A DNA stretch of 64,000 nucleotides from Bacteroidales bacterium (GTDB taxonomy: Bacteria; Bacteroidota; Bacteroidia; Bacteroidales; UBA932): positions 1-64,000 of the forward strand of contig JAFZOK010000039.1 of the NCBI GenBank assembly GCA_017550655.1, written 5' to 3'. Each line of letters starts with the position of its first letter. Position 1 is the stretch's first letter. Both the position numbers and the translations under genes were made by a program. The notes under the pieces were generated by a model. It was not told the DNA's origin. It saw only the letters and a list, made by a program, of their open reading frames with translations, and made no database searches. Of the stretch, positions 26,127 to 34,347 are shown in pieces.

Positions 26127-27842
26127 ATGAAAACCTTCCTTAAACTGACGGCAGCCGCCATCTCTGCGGCAATTCTTGTAACTTTCTGCACGTCAAAGGC
26201 TCCGAAGATGTCTCCGAAACTGGATGAGGCAACACTGGACGACCTTATAGAAAACGGCCAGTTCAGCAAGGCGAACAAAATCCTTGCAGAGGCCCTTATG
26301 TGCGACTCCCTTTCCGAAGCCGACAGATATCTTATCAACTTCGAGAAGGACAAGATGCAGAGAATACTCTCCGATTTCAGCAAGGGAGAGGCTGAGGTCC
26401 TGGAATACATCAAGAAATACATTCCTAACGTTACGGAGGCCCAGATGGAACTCTGGAGGCAGACCGGAGCCCTGGAATGCAAGACTATAGACGGGGTAAG
26501 GCACTATTTCCGCAAGGGCCCTGGCAACCTCTTCCTGGTTGATCCGGTATGCGTTGCCGCCCGTGAGGCCATTGAAGGCCCGGAGACCGGAACCACCGGA
26601 GACTTCCTCAAGGATTATCTTCCAAAGGTTATCTCCGACGCCTGCTTCCAGCAGGTTTGGGGCAAGGACATCCGCGCAACCTCCTATGTGGACCCTGTAA
26701 AGATGACCGTTCACGTGCTTATGAGGGTGATGCCGGACGCAGTTCCTGCCGGAGAAGTTGTAAGGATGTGGCTTCCATACCCTAAGGAGAAGGAAAGGCA
26801 GAAAGACATAGAGCTCAAGAGAGTGTTCATAGGATACAATTCCAACTACAAGGATCTGGAACTTCCGGAGGTCAGGCCGGTATTCAAGTTCAGGGGCCTT
26901 AACACCAAGGTAACCAGAAAGGAAAGCCTGGGATACGCTTGCGCTGCAACAGACGGAACCCTTGCCACCACCTTCTCCGAGGACGGATCCCAACTGCCCG
27001 GAGCAGAGGATGCATATCGCGGAAACGGCTACATAATCTCCAGCCCCGACGCAGCCAGAAGAAGCCTTTACGTGGAGATGGTTTCCAACGGAAAGGATAC
27101 CCTCAAGGTTGGATATGACCTCAGCTACACATCCTACAACCAGTACTTTGCAAATCTGGAAGAGCAGATCAAGCCATACGACACCACATCGCTGATCTAC
27201 AAGACCTACACTGCAGAAAGGGAAAGGCACATAGTCTTCACGGACAAGATCAAGACCCTGGCAGACAGCCTGGTTGGCGGAGCTACCGAGCCTTACGAGA
27301 AGGTTAAGAGAATATGGTGCTGGATAACCGAGAACATTCCTTGGGCCGGAGCAAGAGACTACTCCACCATTCCTAACATCCCTATGTACGTCCTTAAAAA
27401 CGGGCACGGAGATTGCGGACAGGTATCATTGCTGTTCATGACAATGGCTCGCTACAAGGGAGTTCCTGCACGCTGGCAGAGCGGATGGATGGTACATCCG
27501 GGCCACGTGAACCTGCACGACTGGGCAGAGGTTTACTACGAGGGCGTAGGCTGGGTTCCTGTGGACCAGAGCTTCGGCTACAGCGGAGGAGACCGCGACA
27601 AGGCAGACACAACTTCCGTTCTTACAGACGACCAGCAGATGCTCAAGTTCTTCTTCAGCCGCGGACTGGATGCCTACCGCTTCATTGTCAACGACGAATA
27701 CGGCCTGTGGGCACCGCTCTACCCTGCAAAGATCTACCCTCACTACGACGAGGTTGACTTCCAGATGGGAGAGGCCGAGTGGAGAGGCGGAAACATCCTC
27801 AACGGAGGCTGGAAGTGCTGGATGGATGTAGATTACAACTAG
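26127..27842 (+). CDS. Transglutaminase-like lipoprotein
   Basis: 571 residues. Lipobox at Cys21 (VTFC), an N-terminal helical region, then a transglutaminase-like core with a full Cys-His-Asp triad: Cys430 in NGHGDCGQ, His464 in NLHDWAEV and Asp480 in WVPVDQSFG. Bacterial members are usually thiol peptidases or amidases rather than true cross-linkers. Probably lipid-anchored in the periplasm or on the surface. First gene of a five-gene unit ending at the terminator near 30300; two small secreted proteins follow. Confidence 0.85.
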   Translation: MKTFLKLTAAAISAAILVTFCTSKAPKMSPKLDEATLDDLIENGQFSKANKILAEALMCDSLSEADRYLINFEKDKMQRILSDFSKGEAEVLEYIKKYIPNVTEAQMELWRQTGALECKTIDGVRHYFRKGPGNLFLVDPVCVAAREAIEGPETGTTGDFLKDYLPKVISDACFQQVWGKDIRATSYVDPVKMTVHVLMRVMPDAVPAGEVVRMWLPYPKEKERQKDIELKRVFIGYNSNYKDLELPEVRPVFKFRGLNTKVTRKESLGYACAATDGTLATTFSEDGSQLPGAEDAYRGNGYIISSPDAARRSLYVEMVSNGKDTLKVGYDLSYTSYNQYFANLEEQIKPYDTTSLIYKTYTAERERHIVFTDKIKTLADSLVGGATEPYEKVKRIWCWITENIPWAGARDYSTIPNIPMYVLKNGHGDCGQVSLLFMTMARYKGVPARWQSGWMVHPGHVNLHDWAEVYYEGVGWVPVDQSFGYSGGDRDKADTTSVLTDDQQMLKFFFSRGLDAYRFIVNDEYGLWAPLYPAKIYPHYDEVDFQMGEAEWRGGNILNGGWKCWMDVDYN

Positions 27843-27869
27843 TTGAAAACAATTTAAAAACATAGAACA

Positions 27870-28457
27870 ATGAAAAGCAGAATCTTAACCCTCGCCCTCC
27901 TGGCGATGATGCTCTTGCCAGTGGCTGCTGGAGCGCAGAACAGCAGAGAAAAGCAGCTTGCGACAATCCGCGAGTCATACGCCGGTGCAATGAATATGCT
28001 GCAGATGAGGTCAGACCCTGAATATCCCGCAAAGGACAAGATTGTAATAACCTCAGACGAAATGTGGCCCGGCAGCGGACAGCACAATGGAAAAATGGAG
28101 ATTTTCTTCGGCCTGGATCTCAGCGAAGAAGAATCCGAAATCCAGAGATTCCCGAGATTCGCCCGCTACACCTACAATATCGGCAGCCAGAAATACTACT
28201 ACGAAATCCTCTGGTATGACCCGGATGACGGTAATCCAGAACATTGCCAGCCGGTATTCTTCTTCAGCAAGAATACAGACTACCACGACAAGACTGTGGA
28301 ATGCCGCTACTATTTCTGGGACGGGAAACTGCTCAAGACTCTTATAAACAACACCCAGCAGGCAGACGAGGACTACATCCCAAGCCCGGAAGAGGCTCTC
28401 TCCAGGGCAAAGATGATTTTCCAGATAGCCACGATGAATAAACTCTGGAACAATTAA
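27870..28457 (+). CDS. Secreted protein, paralogue of the next gene
   Basis: 195 residues with a signal peptide ending AGAQ. It shares a pattern with the following gene: (T/A)IRxxYA(G/S)A near the mature N-terminus, then S(D/T)xxxALEMW/DEMWPSG(P/Q)H, E(I/F)FxxL, YYxE(I/F)LxDPxxGNPE, YxCRYYF/YEYRYYWxxGKL(L/I), and a C-terminal helix with EEALSRA. Family unknown to me; it probably acts in the cell envelope together with the transglutaminase-like protein, 27 bases upstream. Confidence 0.75.
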   Translation: MKSRILTLALLAMMLLPVAAGAQNSREKQLATIRESYAGAMNMLQMRSDPEYPAKDKIVITSDEMWPGSGQHNGKMEIFFGLDLSEEESEIQRFPRFARYTYNIGSQKYYYEILWYDPDDGNPEHCQPVFFFSKNTDYHDKTVECRYYFWDGKLLKTLINNTQQADEDYIPSPEEALSRAKMIFQIATMNKLWNN

Positions 28458-28459
28458 TC

Positions 28460-29035
28460 ATGAAAAAGGCATTGCTGGCCGTCCTCGCCGCGCTGATTCT
28501 GGCTCCGGCAGGACTAAAGGCCCAAAAGACAGATCAGGCAATAGCCAAAATCCGCAAGGATTACGCTAGTGCAAATGAAATGATCAAGGCGGTCGGAGAC
28601 TATTACGATGGTATTTTCATCAGCAGCACCACTTTGAATGCCTTGGAAATGTGGTTTCCGTCCGGACCTCACAAATCCAGTACTGAAATCTTCTACGTCC
28701 TGGGCAACCCGGAAGACTGGTCAGAGTGGTCCTTTGACCGCAATGTTTTCTTTGTCCGCAGCAAATGGAATATCGCCCCGAGAGAATACTACTGCGAATT
28801 CCTCTTTGACCCGAAGACCGGCAACCCTGAGTTTTACTTCTACAGGGTAATGGGATACGACGGCAAAGTGTATGAATACCGGTATTACTGGGAAAACGGG
28901 AAACTGATAAGGAGCATCTGCCCGCCAAACCCTGGCGATGACATACTTCCGGACAGCGATATTCCAAATCCGGAAGGAGTGTACAGAAAAGCCCTTTCAT
29001 ACAAAAACAGTGCAGAGGCTCTAAGCAATTATTAG
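28460..29035 (+). CDS. Secreted protein, paralogue of the preceding gene
   Basis: 191 residues, signal peptide ending GLKAQ. It aligns along its length with the gene 2 bases upstream: [70 protein letters not shown]. The pair arose by tandem duplication and has diverged strongly. Function unknown. Confidence 0.75.
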   Translation: MKKALLAVLAALILAPAGLKAQKTDQAIAKIRKDYASANEMIKAVGDYYDGIFISSTTLNALEMWFPSGPHKSSTEIFYVLGNPEDWSEWSFDRNVFFVRSKWNIAPREYYCEFLFDPKTGNPEFYFYRVMGYDGKVYEYRYYWENGKLIRSICPPNPGDDILPDSDIPNPEGVYRKALSYKNSAEALSNY

Positions 29036-29054
29036 ACAGTTATTATTCAACGAT

Positions 29055-29576
29055 ATGGAAGAACTCACAAAGCAATGCCCTTTCTGCGGCCAGACCATCA
29101 ACGCCGCGGCAATCAAATGCAAATACTGCGGCAAGTGGCTGGAAGATCCTCAGGAAGCCCAGCCGGAAGGATACACCCAACAGCAGACCCCTCCGCCCCC
29201 GCCTCCACAGCAGAACTGGCAGCAGCAACAGCCAAATTACGCCCAGCAACAACCTAATTACCAGCAGCCGCCACAGCAGAACTATCAGCAGCCGCCTCAG
29301 CAGACTTATTATGTGGAGCAGCCTCGCAAGTCAAACGGCCTGGGAGTAGCGGGTTTCATTCTTGCGATAATAGCCTTATTCCTTGGCTGGATTCCAGTTA
29401 TCGGATGGGTTATCTGGTTCCTTGGGCTGTTGTTCTCCTTCATTGGCGTATTCAAGGCACCTAGAGGACTCGCCATTGCCGGTCTTATAATCTCTCTCAT
29501 AGCCCTGCTGGTTATTGTAGGATTGACGGGATGGCTTACGGCCGCATTCAAAGAAGGTCTCTCTGGCATGTACTAG
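29055..29576 (+). CDS. Zinc-ribbon membrane protein with Gln/Pro-rich linker
   Basis: 173 residues. The N-terminal zinc ribbon has CPFCGQ...CKYCGKW (two CxxC pairs, residues 9-12 and 24-27), then about 60 residues of Q/P/Y-rich repeats ([20 protein letters not shown]), then two TM segments with a short Gly/Pro loop, resembling DUF4190-type proteins. Such proteins are common in Bacteroidota but uncharacterised. 19 bases after the secreted paralogues and 3 bases before the glycosyltransferase. Confidence 0.8.
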   Translation: MEELTKQCPFCGQTINAAAIKCKYCGKWLEDPQEAQPEGYTQQQTPPPPPPQQNWQQQQPNYAQQQPNYQQPPQQNYQQPPQQTYYVEQPRKSNGLGVAGFILAIIALFLGWIPVIGWVIWFLGLLFSFIGVFKAPRGLAIAGLIISLIALLVIVGLTGWLTAAFKEGLSGMY

Positions 29577-29579
29577 GAA

Positions 29580-30296
29580 ATGAAGCGGGTACACATAATC
29601 ACTCCCGTGAAGGATTCCATAGAATCCACGCTGGAAACGATAAAGGCCATCCAGTCTTCCGAGATGGCCTTCCCCCATACCTATACCGTTTATAACGACT
29701 TCTCTACAGACGAGAATACGGCCATACTGGAAAAAGCTTCAAAAGAGTACGGATTCACTCTGGTAAACCTTAAGGACATTACAGACCATCCGTCTCCGAA
29801 CTATCTCCTCGTGCTCCAGACGGTCCAGAGAGAAGCCCTTGAGGACGAGGCTGGTGTTCTCATTGTGGAAAGCGACGTTACTGTACGCAAAGACACTCTC
29901 CAGGGCCTGGTGGACGGTGCCCTCCAGAGGCCGGACTGCGCCATTGCCGCCTCCGTGACAGTTGATGACTCGGGAGTGATAAACTACCCTTACAAGCACA
30001 TGCTGGGAAAGGAAAACCAGGTGATTGACACGAAGAAGCATTGCAGCTTCTGCTGCAGCCTTCTGACCCCGGCCCTTCTGAAAGCCTTTGACTTCAACAC
30101 CCTGGATCCGGCAAAGAACTGGTACGATGTAACCATCTCTCACGAAGCCCTGGACCGTGGACTGAAGAACTATGTGTTCACCACATTGCCTGTAATCCAC
30201 CGTCCTCACCAGAGCCGCCCCTGGAAACTTCTGAAGTACAAGAACCCTATCAAATACTACTGGATAAAGTTCACCAAAGGGATGGACAAGATCTAA
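29580..30296 (+). CDS. Glycosyltransferase family 2-like protein
   Basis: 238 residues with the GT-A Rossmann-like start RVHIITPVKDS, the YNDFSTDENT segment in place of DDGSxD, and a DxD-like element LIVESDVTV near residue 100. The C-terminal part has CSFCCSLL and HRPHQSRPWKLLKYKNP. No membrane segment. It probably transfers a sugar to an envelope molecule; acceptor unknown. Last gene of its unit; its stop codon runs into the terminator. Confidence 0.75.
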   Translation: MKRVHIITPVKDSIESTLETIKAIQSSEMAFPHTYTVYNDFSTDENTAILEKASKEYGFTLVNLKDITDHPSPNYLLVLQTVQREALEDEAGVLIVESDVTVRKDTLQGLVDGALQRPDCAIAASVTVDDSGVINYPYKHMLGKENQVIDTKKHCSFCCSLLTPALLKAFDFNTLDPAKNWYDVTISHEALDRGLKNYVFTTLPVIHRPHQSRPWKLLKYKNPIKYYWIKFTKGMDKI

Positions 30297-30328
30297 AAAA
30301 AGATGGCCGGTCGGCCATCTTTTTTTTC
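30295..30328. terminator. Bidirectional terminator between the GT2 and DUF805 genes
   Basis: Stem AAAAAAAGATGGCCG / CGGCCATCTTTTTTT with a 2-base loop. A and T runs on either side serve both converging units. Confidence 0.88.
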
Positions 30329-30349
30329 TATAAAATCCGCAAGCAGATA

Positions 30350-30868
30350 CTACTGAGCTGGATTCTCAGGAGCCGGTCCGTCTACATATTTTGGAGATGG
30401 ACCCCACTCGTTAGCCTCAGGCTTTCCGTCCTGTGCGCAGTTAACGATCAGGATGATTCCGATAACTGCCAATGCCAGGGAAACAAGAATTGTCAGGAAT
30501 CCGGTGACGAAAGTTGCTGCCCAGCCAATGTGCCAGAACAACCAGGTCAGGAACATAACGAGAAGGTAGCAAGCGAAAACAACGGCATAAGCCTTTACAA
30601 GGCCGTCCCCCTTGCCAACATCATGCATACGGCGCATGAACAGTGGAAGAGAAATAACCAGAATGCCAATGTAAACAATGAGATAGAGCCAGAATCCAAG
30701 ATAAGGGATAGCCTTAAGAATAGCTCCTACGATGCCGCCACCTACACAAAGTACCAGCATTGCCCACCAGAACTCTGATCTGCGTGAACGTCCTGTAGTC
30801 TCTTTAACACGGCTCCAAGCAAGCTTTATTGCCTGCATGAAATCCAATTGAGGAAGTGCGTTTGCCAT
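30350..30868 (-). CDS. DUF805 membrane protein
   Basis: 172 residues with four hydrophobic segments. DUF805 signatures: FMQAIKLAWSR, GRSRRSEFWWAML after the first amphipathic stretch, RRMHDVGKGDG between TMs 2 and 3, and NCAQDGKPEANEWGPSPKY after the last TM. Inner-membrane protein of unknown function. A -7 box about 70 bases upstream indicates its own promoter. Confidence 0.85.
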   Translation of the reverse strand: MANALPQLDFMQAIKLAWSRVKETTGRSRRSEFWWAMLVLCVGGGIVGAILKAIPYLGFWLYLIVYIGILVISLPLFMRRMHDVGKGDGLVKAYAVVFACYLLVMFLTWLFWHIGWAATFVTGFLTILVSLALAVIGIILIVNCAQDGKPEANEWGPSPKYVDGPAPENPAQ

Positions 30869-30938
30869 AAATGTTGATTTTTAGGTTGTTATAAAATAAA
30901 TGAAATAGTTTCCGGTTTTGTCCGCTTTTCAATCCTTA

Positions 30939-30946
30939 CAAAGTTA
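30939..30946 (-). promoter_or_regulatory. -7 element upstream of the DUF805 gene
   Basis: TAACTTTG on the minus strand, 70 bases before the start codon. No TTTG at standard -33 spacing (one lies 12 bases upstream). Confidence 0.4.
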
Positions 30947-30982
30947 AACTAATTTCCGCAAAAATCCAATAGAAAAATATAT

Positions 30983-31603
30983 CTATATCGTGATTGTCTT
31001 CTGCAGAATCTCCAGATATTTTGCGGCCTGGGCCCCGTCCATCTGGGAGTGGTGGAACTGCATGGAAATCTTAAGTTCCGTCTTGAAAAGTCCCCTTCTG
31101 CGATAACGGCCCCAGGCGATGAAAGGGTTGTTCCATCTGCCTGAATACTGGTTGATTATGCCGTCCAGTTCAGTGTCCAGGAGAGTGGAGGTTCCCAGGA
31201 TGGCACATTCGGCTCCAAGGAGCTGGTCGCTGCAGGTTTCCCTGGTTTTTCCGGTAAGGGCCAGATAGTCGTCGTTGAACTTTGAGATATCCTCGCTGTA
31301 AGGCACATCGCAGAGGCATATCCCCCCGTCGGCAGTATCCACAACCACATTAACGGCAAGGCGGTCATAACGGAACAGTTTCCCCCGCTCCGGCACCGTA
31401 TAGAACTCTTCTATGCCGCTAGCCGCCTTGCACAGGCACCAGCAGAGGGCCATGTTGAATTTGTAGCCCTTCCTTCTGCAATACCTGACAAGACGGCTTA
31501 CGTCGTATGTCTTGAAGAGGGTGACCATAGGCATCGGAGAGCTCATCCACATCTCGAACGCCCTTGCCCTTTTTGTGGTTTCAGGATCTACCTCCGTTCT
31601 CAT
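30983..31603 (-). CDS. Chloramphenicol acetyltransferase-like (CATA-type) acyltransferase
   Basis: 206 residues of the trimeric CAT fold. The catalytic motif appears as FHHSQMDG (His184/185), matching the HHxxxDG of CAT enzymes; also the MPMVTLFKTYDVSRL and FNMALCWCLCKA segments. Related proteins in gut Bacteroidales are mostly of unknown substrate, so resistance to chloramphenicol should not be assumed. Its start overlaps the stop of the lipoprotein gene upstream by 4 bases (ATGA), so the two are translationally coupled. Confidence 0.75.
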   Translation of the reverse strand: MRTEVDPETTKRARAFEMWMSSPMPMVTLFKTYDVSRLVRYCRRKGYKFNMALCWCLCKAASGIEEFYTVPERGKLFRYDRLAVNVVVDTADGGICLCDVPYSEDISKFNDDYLALTGKTRETCSDQLLGAECAILGTSTLLDTELDGIINQYSGRWNNPFIAWGRYRRRGLFKTELKISMQFHHSQMDGAQAAKYLEILQKTITI

Positions 31604-32283
31604 TCCGCAACTGTAACTTCTTTCCAGCCAGGAAGATCATTCACCAGCACAGAGGCCGATGCAACCTCCTCGGAAGGAGTGTGCTTGACATATTCTTCCC
31701 TTTCAACAACCCGGTAATCCGGTAACTTGAAATCGAAAGGACGCTGGGCTACCACAGCGGAATCCGCAAGCCTCAGCGTAACTTCAGAATCGAAAATCTC
31801 CTCAGCCTCGTTTCCGGTGAAAACCTCCGTGAACCATCCAGAATCCACAGGACGGCTTCCTTCCAGACGGTAGAATATCCAGTTCTGCTCCCTGTTGAAC
31901 TGATTCTCGTAAACCTCGAAGAATTCCAGCAGGTATCCTCCGTCGACCACCTCGTAGCTCATCCTGTCGTGCCACTTGTAAGACAGGCAGTTAAGGCTGT
32001 CTCCGGCAAAGGTGAACACTGCCATTGACCAAGGTCCTCGGCTGATGAAAAGTTCATCCAGACCGTCCTTGTCTATGTCGTAGAACAGATACTTGACGGT
32101 TGGAGACTGCTCCTCATCCATCCACCCTTCCGGATAGGCCATATTCCAGGCTTCCAGAAGAGTGGCCGTTGTATCAGCAATCAACGGCTTGGTGGAAATC
32201 TCTCCCACCTTGAAATACTTGCACGAAGACAGACAGATAGCCGTCATAAAAACAATAGTCGCCGAGAATAATAACCTTTTCAT
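31600..32283 (-). CDS. Lipoprotein of unknown function
   Basis: 227 residues from the ATG at 32283, which opens a clean lipoprotein signal with Cys21 (CLSSC); a longer frame upstream (to 32373) would bury it. The mature part has YLFYDIDKDGLDELFISRG, a DxDxDG-like calcium-binding or FG-GAP-like element. Otherwise unrecognised. A weak -7 box, TATCTTTA, lies about 16 bases upstream on the minus strand. Coupled to the CAT-like gene. Confidence 0.7.
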   Translation of the reverse strand: MKRLLFSATIVFMTAICLSSCKYFKVGEISTKPLIADTTATLLEAWNMAYPEGWMDEEQSPTVKYLFYDIDKDGLDELFISRGPWSMAVFTFAGDSLNCLSYKWHDRMSYEVVDGGYLLEFFEVYENQFNREQNWIFYRLEGSRPVDSGWFTEVFTGNEAEEIFDSEVTLRLADSAVVAQRPFDFKLPDYRVVEREEYVKHTPSEEVASASVLVNDLPGWKEVTVAE

Positions 32284-32307
32284 AAAAAATCGTTTGCGTA
32301 AAGATAC

Positions 32308-32340
32308 AAAAAAGGCGGGGAAATGACATGATCCCCGCCT
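32308..32340 (-). terminator. Rho-independent terminator (minus strand)
   Basis: Read on the minus strand: AGGCGGGGA / TTCCCCGCCT hairpin followed by TTTTTT. Ends the transcript of the lipoprotein gene at 32360. Confidence 0.85.
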
Positions 32341-32359
32341 CTGTAAGTGAAAGCCTGTA

Positions 32360-32866
32360 CTATTTGAAAACAACAGATTTCAGGATTGGAAGGAATTTGC
32401 CCTCCCAGTCAGCAGCTTGGCTTTCAGGGAACTCGAAGTTTCCGGTTACGCCAACTTTGTCTTCCTTCAGATAAGTGAAGTCCAGACGGACGTTGCCTTC
32501 GGTAATGGTCCTGAGCGTTACCATATTGCCGTCAACCTTAGGCTCATCGCTCTTGCAGTTCTGGTCCAGTGCGTGAACCATACCCTTAAGTCCGTCTCCC
32601 GTGGTCTTGAGCTGGCTCTTTGTAGGACCGCCGGTAAAATAGTTGATCACGAACTTGACGTCACCGTCCGGTGTCTTGGCATTCAGGACATCTCCATACT
32701 TGAAGGTCTCCTCCATACCGGTAGGAAGCATAACTGTGTAGTTGTCAGCCTCGAATTTAACTCCTTCCTTGAGAGGTTCTACATTGCTGGAGGTTGAACC
32801 GCCGTTTCCTCCGCCGCAAGCTGCAAATGCAACTACTGCAACGGCCATTGCTAAAATCTTTTTCAT
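32360..32866 (-). CDS. Lipoprotein of unknown function
   Basis: 168 residues from the ATG at 32866; upstream in-frame residues lack the lipoprotein signal order. Lipobox at Cys17 (AFAAC) then a Gly/Ser-rich tether. The mature region, about 130 residues, has alternating strand-like segments (YTVMLPTGMEETFKYGD, VKFVINYFTGG, VRLDFTYLKED). No family recognised. It is 35 bases after a secreted protein gene and is followed by a terminator. Confidence 0.7.
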   Translation of the reverse strand: MKKILAMAVAVVAFAACGGGNGGSTSSNVEPLKEGVKFEADNYTVMLPTGMEETFKYGDVLNAKTPDGDVKFVINYFTGGPTKSQLKTTGDGLKGMVHALDQNCKSDEPKVDGNMVTLRTITEGNVRLDFTYLKEDKVGVTGNFEFPESQAADWEGKFLPILKSVVFK

Positions 32867-32901
32867 AATGATTGGTTTTTGATTATTAAAAATGAATGTT
32901 T

Positions 32902-33654
32902 CTAGTCTATTGGTGTCCACTGGCCTCTCATAGGGGCGCATCCCACATAGAATGCCGGACAATTGCTTACAAGGTAATATTCAGAATCGTACGGTTTTAC
33001 CACATCCACGCCTCTCCAGTTCATGTTCCATCCCTGGCTGAAGAGCTGAAGATATAGAACCGTTCCTCCCAGAATTTGAGATTCCCTGTACTCGACCGCC
33101 GGACTCACTCTCAGGGAAACTGTGTAAGGCTTACGGGGCTGGTATCCGTTAGAAGGGCTGGCACCCATCATAAGTGCCGCTACAATGTAAGGCTGGGCAT
33201 AGCCTGGATCCTTTCCGAGCTTTTCTTTAAGCTGACGCATACAGTCGTTGAAATTTGTCTGAGTGTTGTTGGCCCTTATGGCCTCCTCCCCTACGGCTTT
33301 ATTCCGTCTGTACATCTCGAAGGCAATTACCTGAAGGGCAACGGCTCCCTGAGGCTCTACTCCCAGATCCTGCTGAAGCTCAAGGAATTCCTCCAGGGTT
33401 TCCGGAATGCGCGAGAAAGAAACCGTGCTGGTTTGGGTTTTGTCGTAATCATCGTGATTGATTTTCCCTCTCATAACGTAATCTACGCCTCCGGCAGTTC
33501 CTTTGGCTACCCACTCATTTGTGGCAGCGCTTTTGTTGCTTTCTCCCGGTTTGTTGTTCGGAGCCGTTTTGAAGAGTCCGCCACTCTGTGCATAAGCCAG
33601 ACAAGGCATAATCAGTGCAGCCACCAAAATGGCCAAGATCGCTTTTGTTCTCAT
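32902..33654 (-). CDS. Secreted protein of unknown function
   Basis: 250 residues, signal peptide ending LAYAQ. The mature part begins with a low-complexity Asn/Lys/Ser stretch, then two regular helices (ETLEEFLELQQDLG, GAVALQVIAFEMYRRNKAVG), AGxxPxxNGYQPRKPYTVSL-like strand segments and a C-terminal YYLVSNCPAFYVGC with two Cys. I do not recognise the family with confidence. It has its own promoter overlapping the end of the methyltransferase gene. Confidence 0.7.
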   Translation of the reverse strand: MRTKAILAILVAALIMPCLAYAQSGGLFKTAPNNKPGESNKSAATNEWVAKGTAGGVDYVMRGKINHDDYDKTQTSTVSFSRIPETLEEFLELQQDLGVEPQGAVALQVIAFEMYRRNKAVGEEAIRANNTQTNFNDCMRQLKEKLGKDPGYAQPYIVAALMMGASPSNGYQPRKPYTVSLRVSPAVEYRESQILGGTVLYLQLFSQGWNMNWRGVDVVKPYDSEYYLVSNCPAFYVGCAPMRGQWTPID

Positions 33655-33685
33655 ATTGTAAGTTTTTGAATTCTACATACAAGAA

Positions 33686-33719
33686 CAAATATAATAAAAA
33701 CTTGGCTATTTGCGGCAAA
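33686..33719 (-). promoter_or_regulatory. Bacteroides-type promoter of the secreted protein gene
   Basis: On the minus strand TTTG (33716-33719), 22 bases, TATATTTG (33686-33693), about 32 bases before the start codon. The -33 element lies within the last codons of the methyltransferase gene. Confidence 0.65.
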
Positions 33720-34344
33720 TGACCATAAGGCCGTCCCGGATATCCACCAGATGGCTTTCCACACGGCTGTCTGATTCAACGATGGATTTGAAAGAAGATA
33801 TGCCCGCACTTTTAGGATCGGAGTGGTCTTCTGTCCTTCCGTACCAGGAAACATTGTCTGCAAGAATATATCCCCCGGGCTTTACAAGAGGCAGTGTAAG
33901 CTCGTAATACTGAGGATACTGCCTCTTGTCCGCATCAATAAAGACAAGGTCATATTCCTCAGCGATTCCGTTTTCCATCCCCTCCCTTTTCAGAGAAAGC
34001 AGCTTAACCGCATCGCCGAAGAAAACCTTGACAAGTTCAGAAACTCCCGCCCTCTGGAGCCCCTCCTCGATGATATAGTCCAGCTCCCTGTTTATCTCGA
34101 TGGCATCAACATACACGCCATTGCTTCTCTTTACGGTTCCTGCGGCTGAACGGACTCCATCTGCCAGGCAGACAAGGGAATAACCTGTGAAGGTCCCTAT
34201 CTCAAGTACTCGCTTACAATCGTTCCGCACTGCAAAATCGCGGAGATACAGGCCTTCCTCCCGCCCCACCAGCATCTGTGCGTGATTGGTGCGGGTATGA
34301 GTCTGCCTCTCAATCCAGTTTAATGCGGACAACAGTTTTTCCAT
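33706..34344 (-). CDS. SAM-dependent O-methyltransferase, class I (CCoAOMT/TrmR-like)
   Basis: 212 residues. SAM-binding motif I VLEIGTFTGYSLVCLA (45-60), motif II-like VDAIEINRE, the metal-binding DLVFIDADKRQYPQYYE and LADNVSWYGR, and a C-terminal IRDGLMVICRK, all as in the O-methyltransferase_3 family. Bacterial members methylate small catechols or tRNA 5-hydroxyuridine (TrmR); the second is plausible here but unproven. 3 bases after the M16 peptidase gene. Confidence 0.85.
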   Translation of the reverse strand: MEKLLSALNWIERQTHTRTNHAQMLVGREEGLYLRDFAVRNDCKRVLEIGTFTGYSLVCLADGVRSAAGTVKRSNGVYVDAIEINRELDYIIEEGLQRAGVSELVKVFFGDAVKLLSLKREGMENGIAEEYDLVFIDADKRQYPQYYELTLPLVKPGGYILADNVSWYGRTEDHSDPKSAGISSFKSIVESDSRVESHLVDIRDGLMVICRK

Positions 34345-34347
34345 ACG

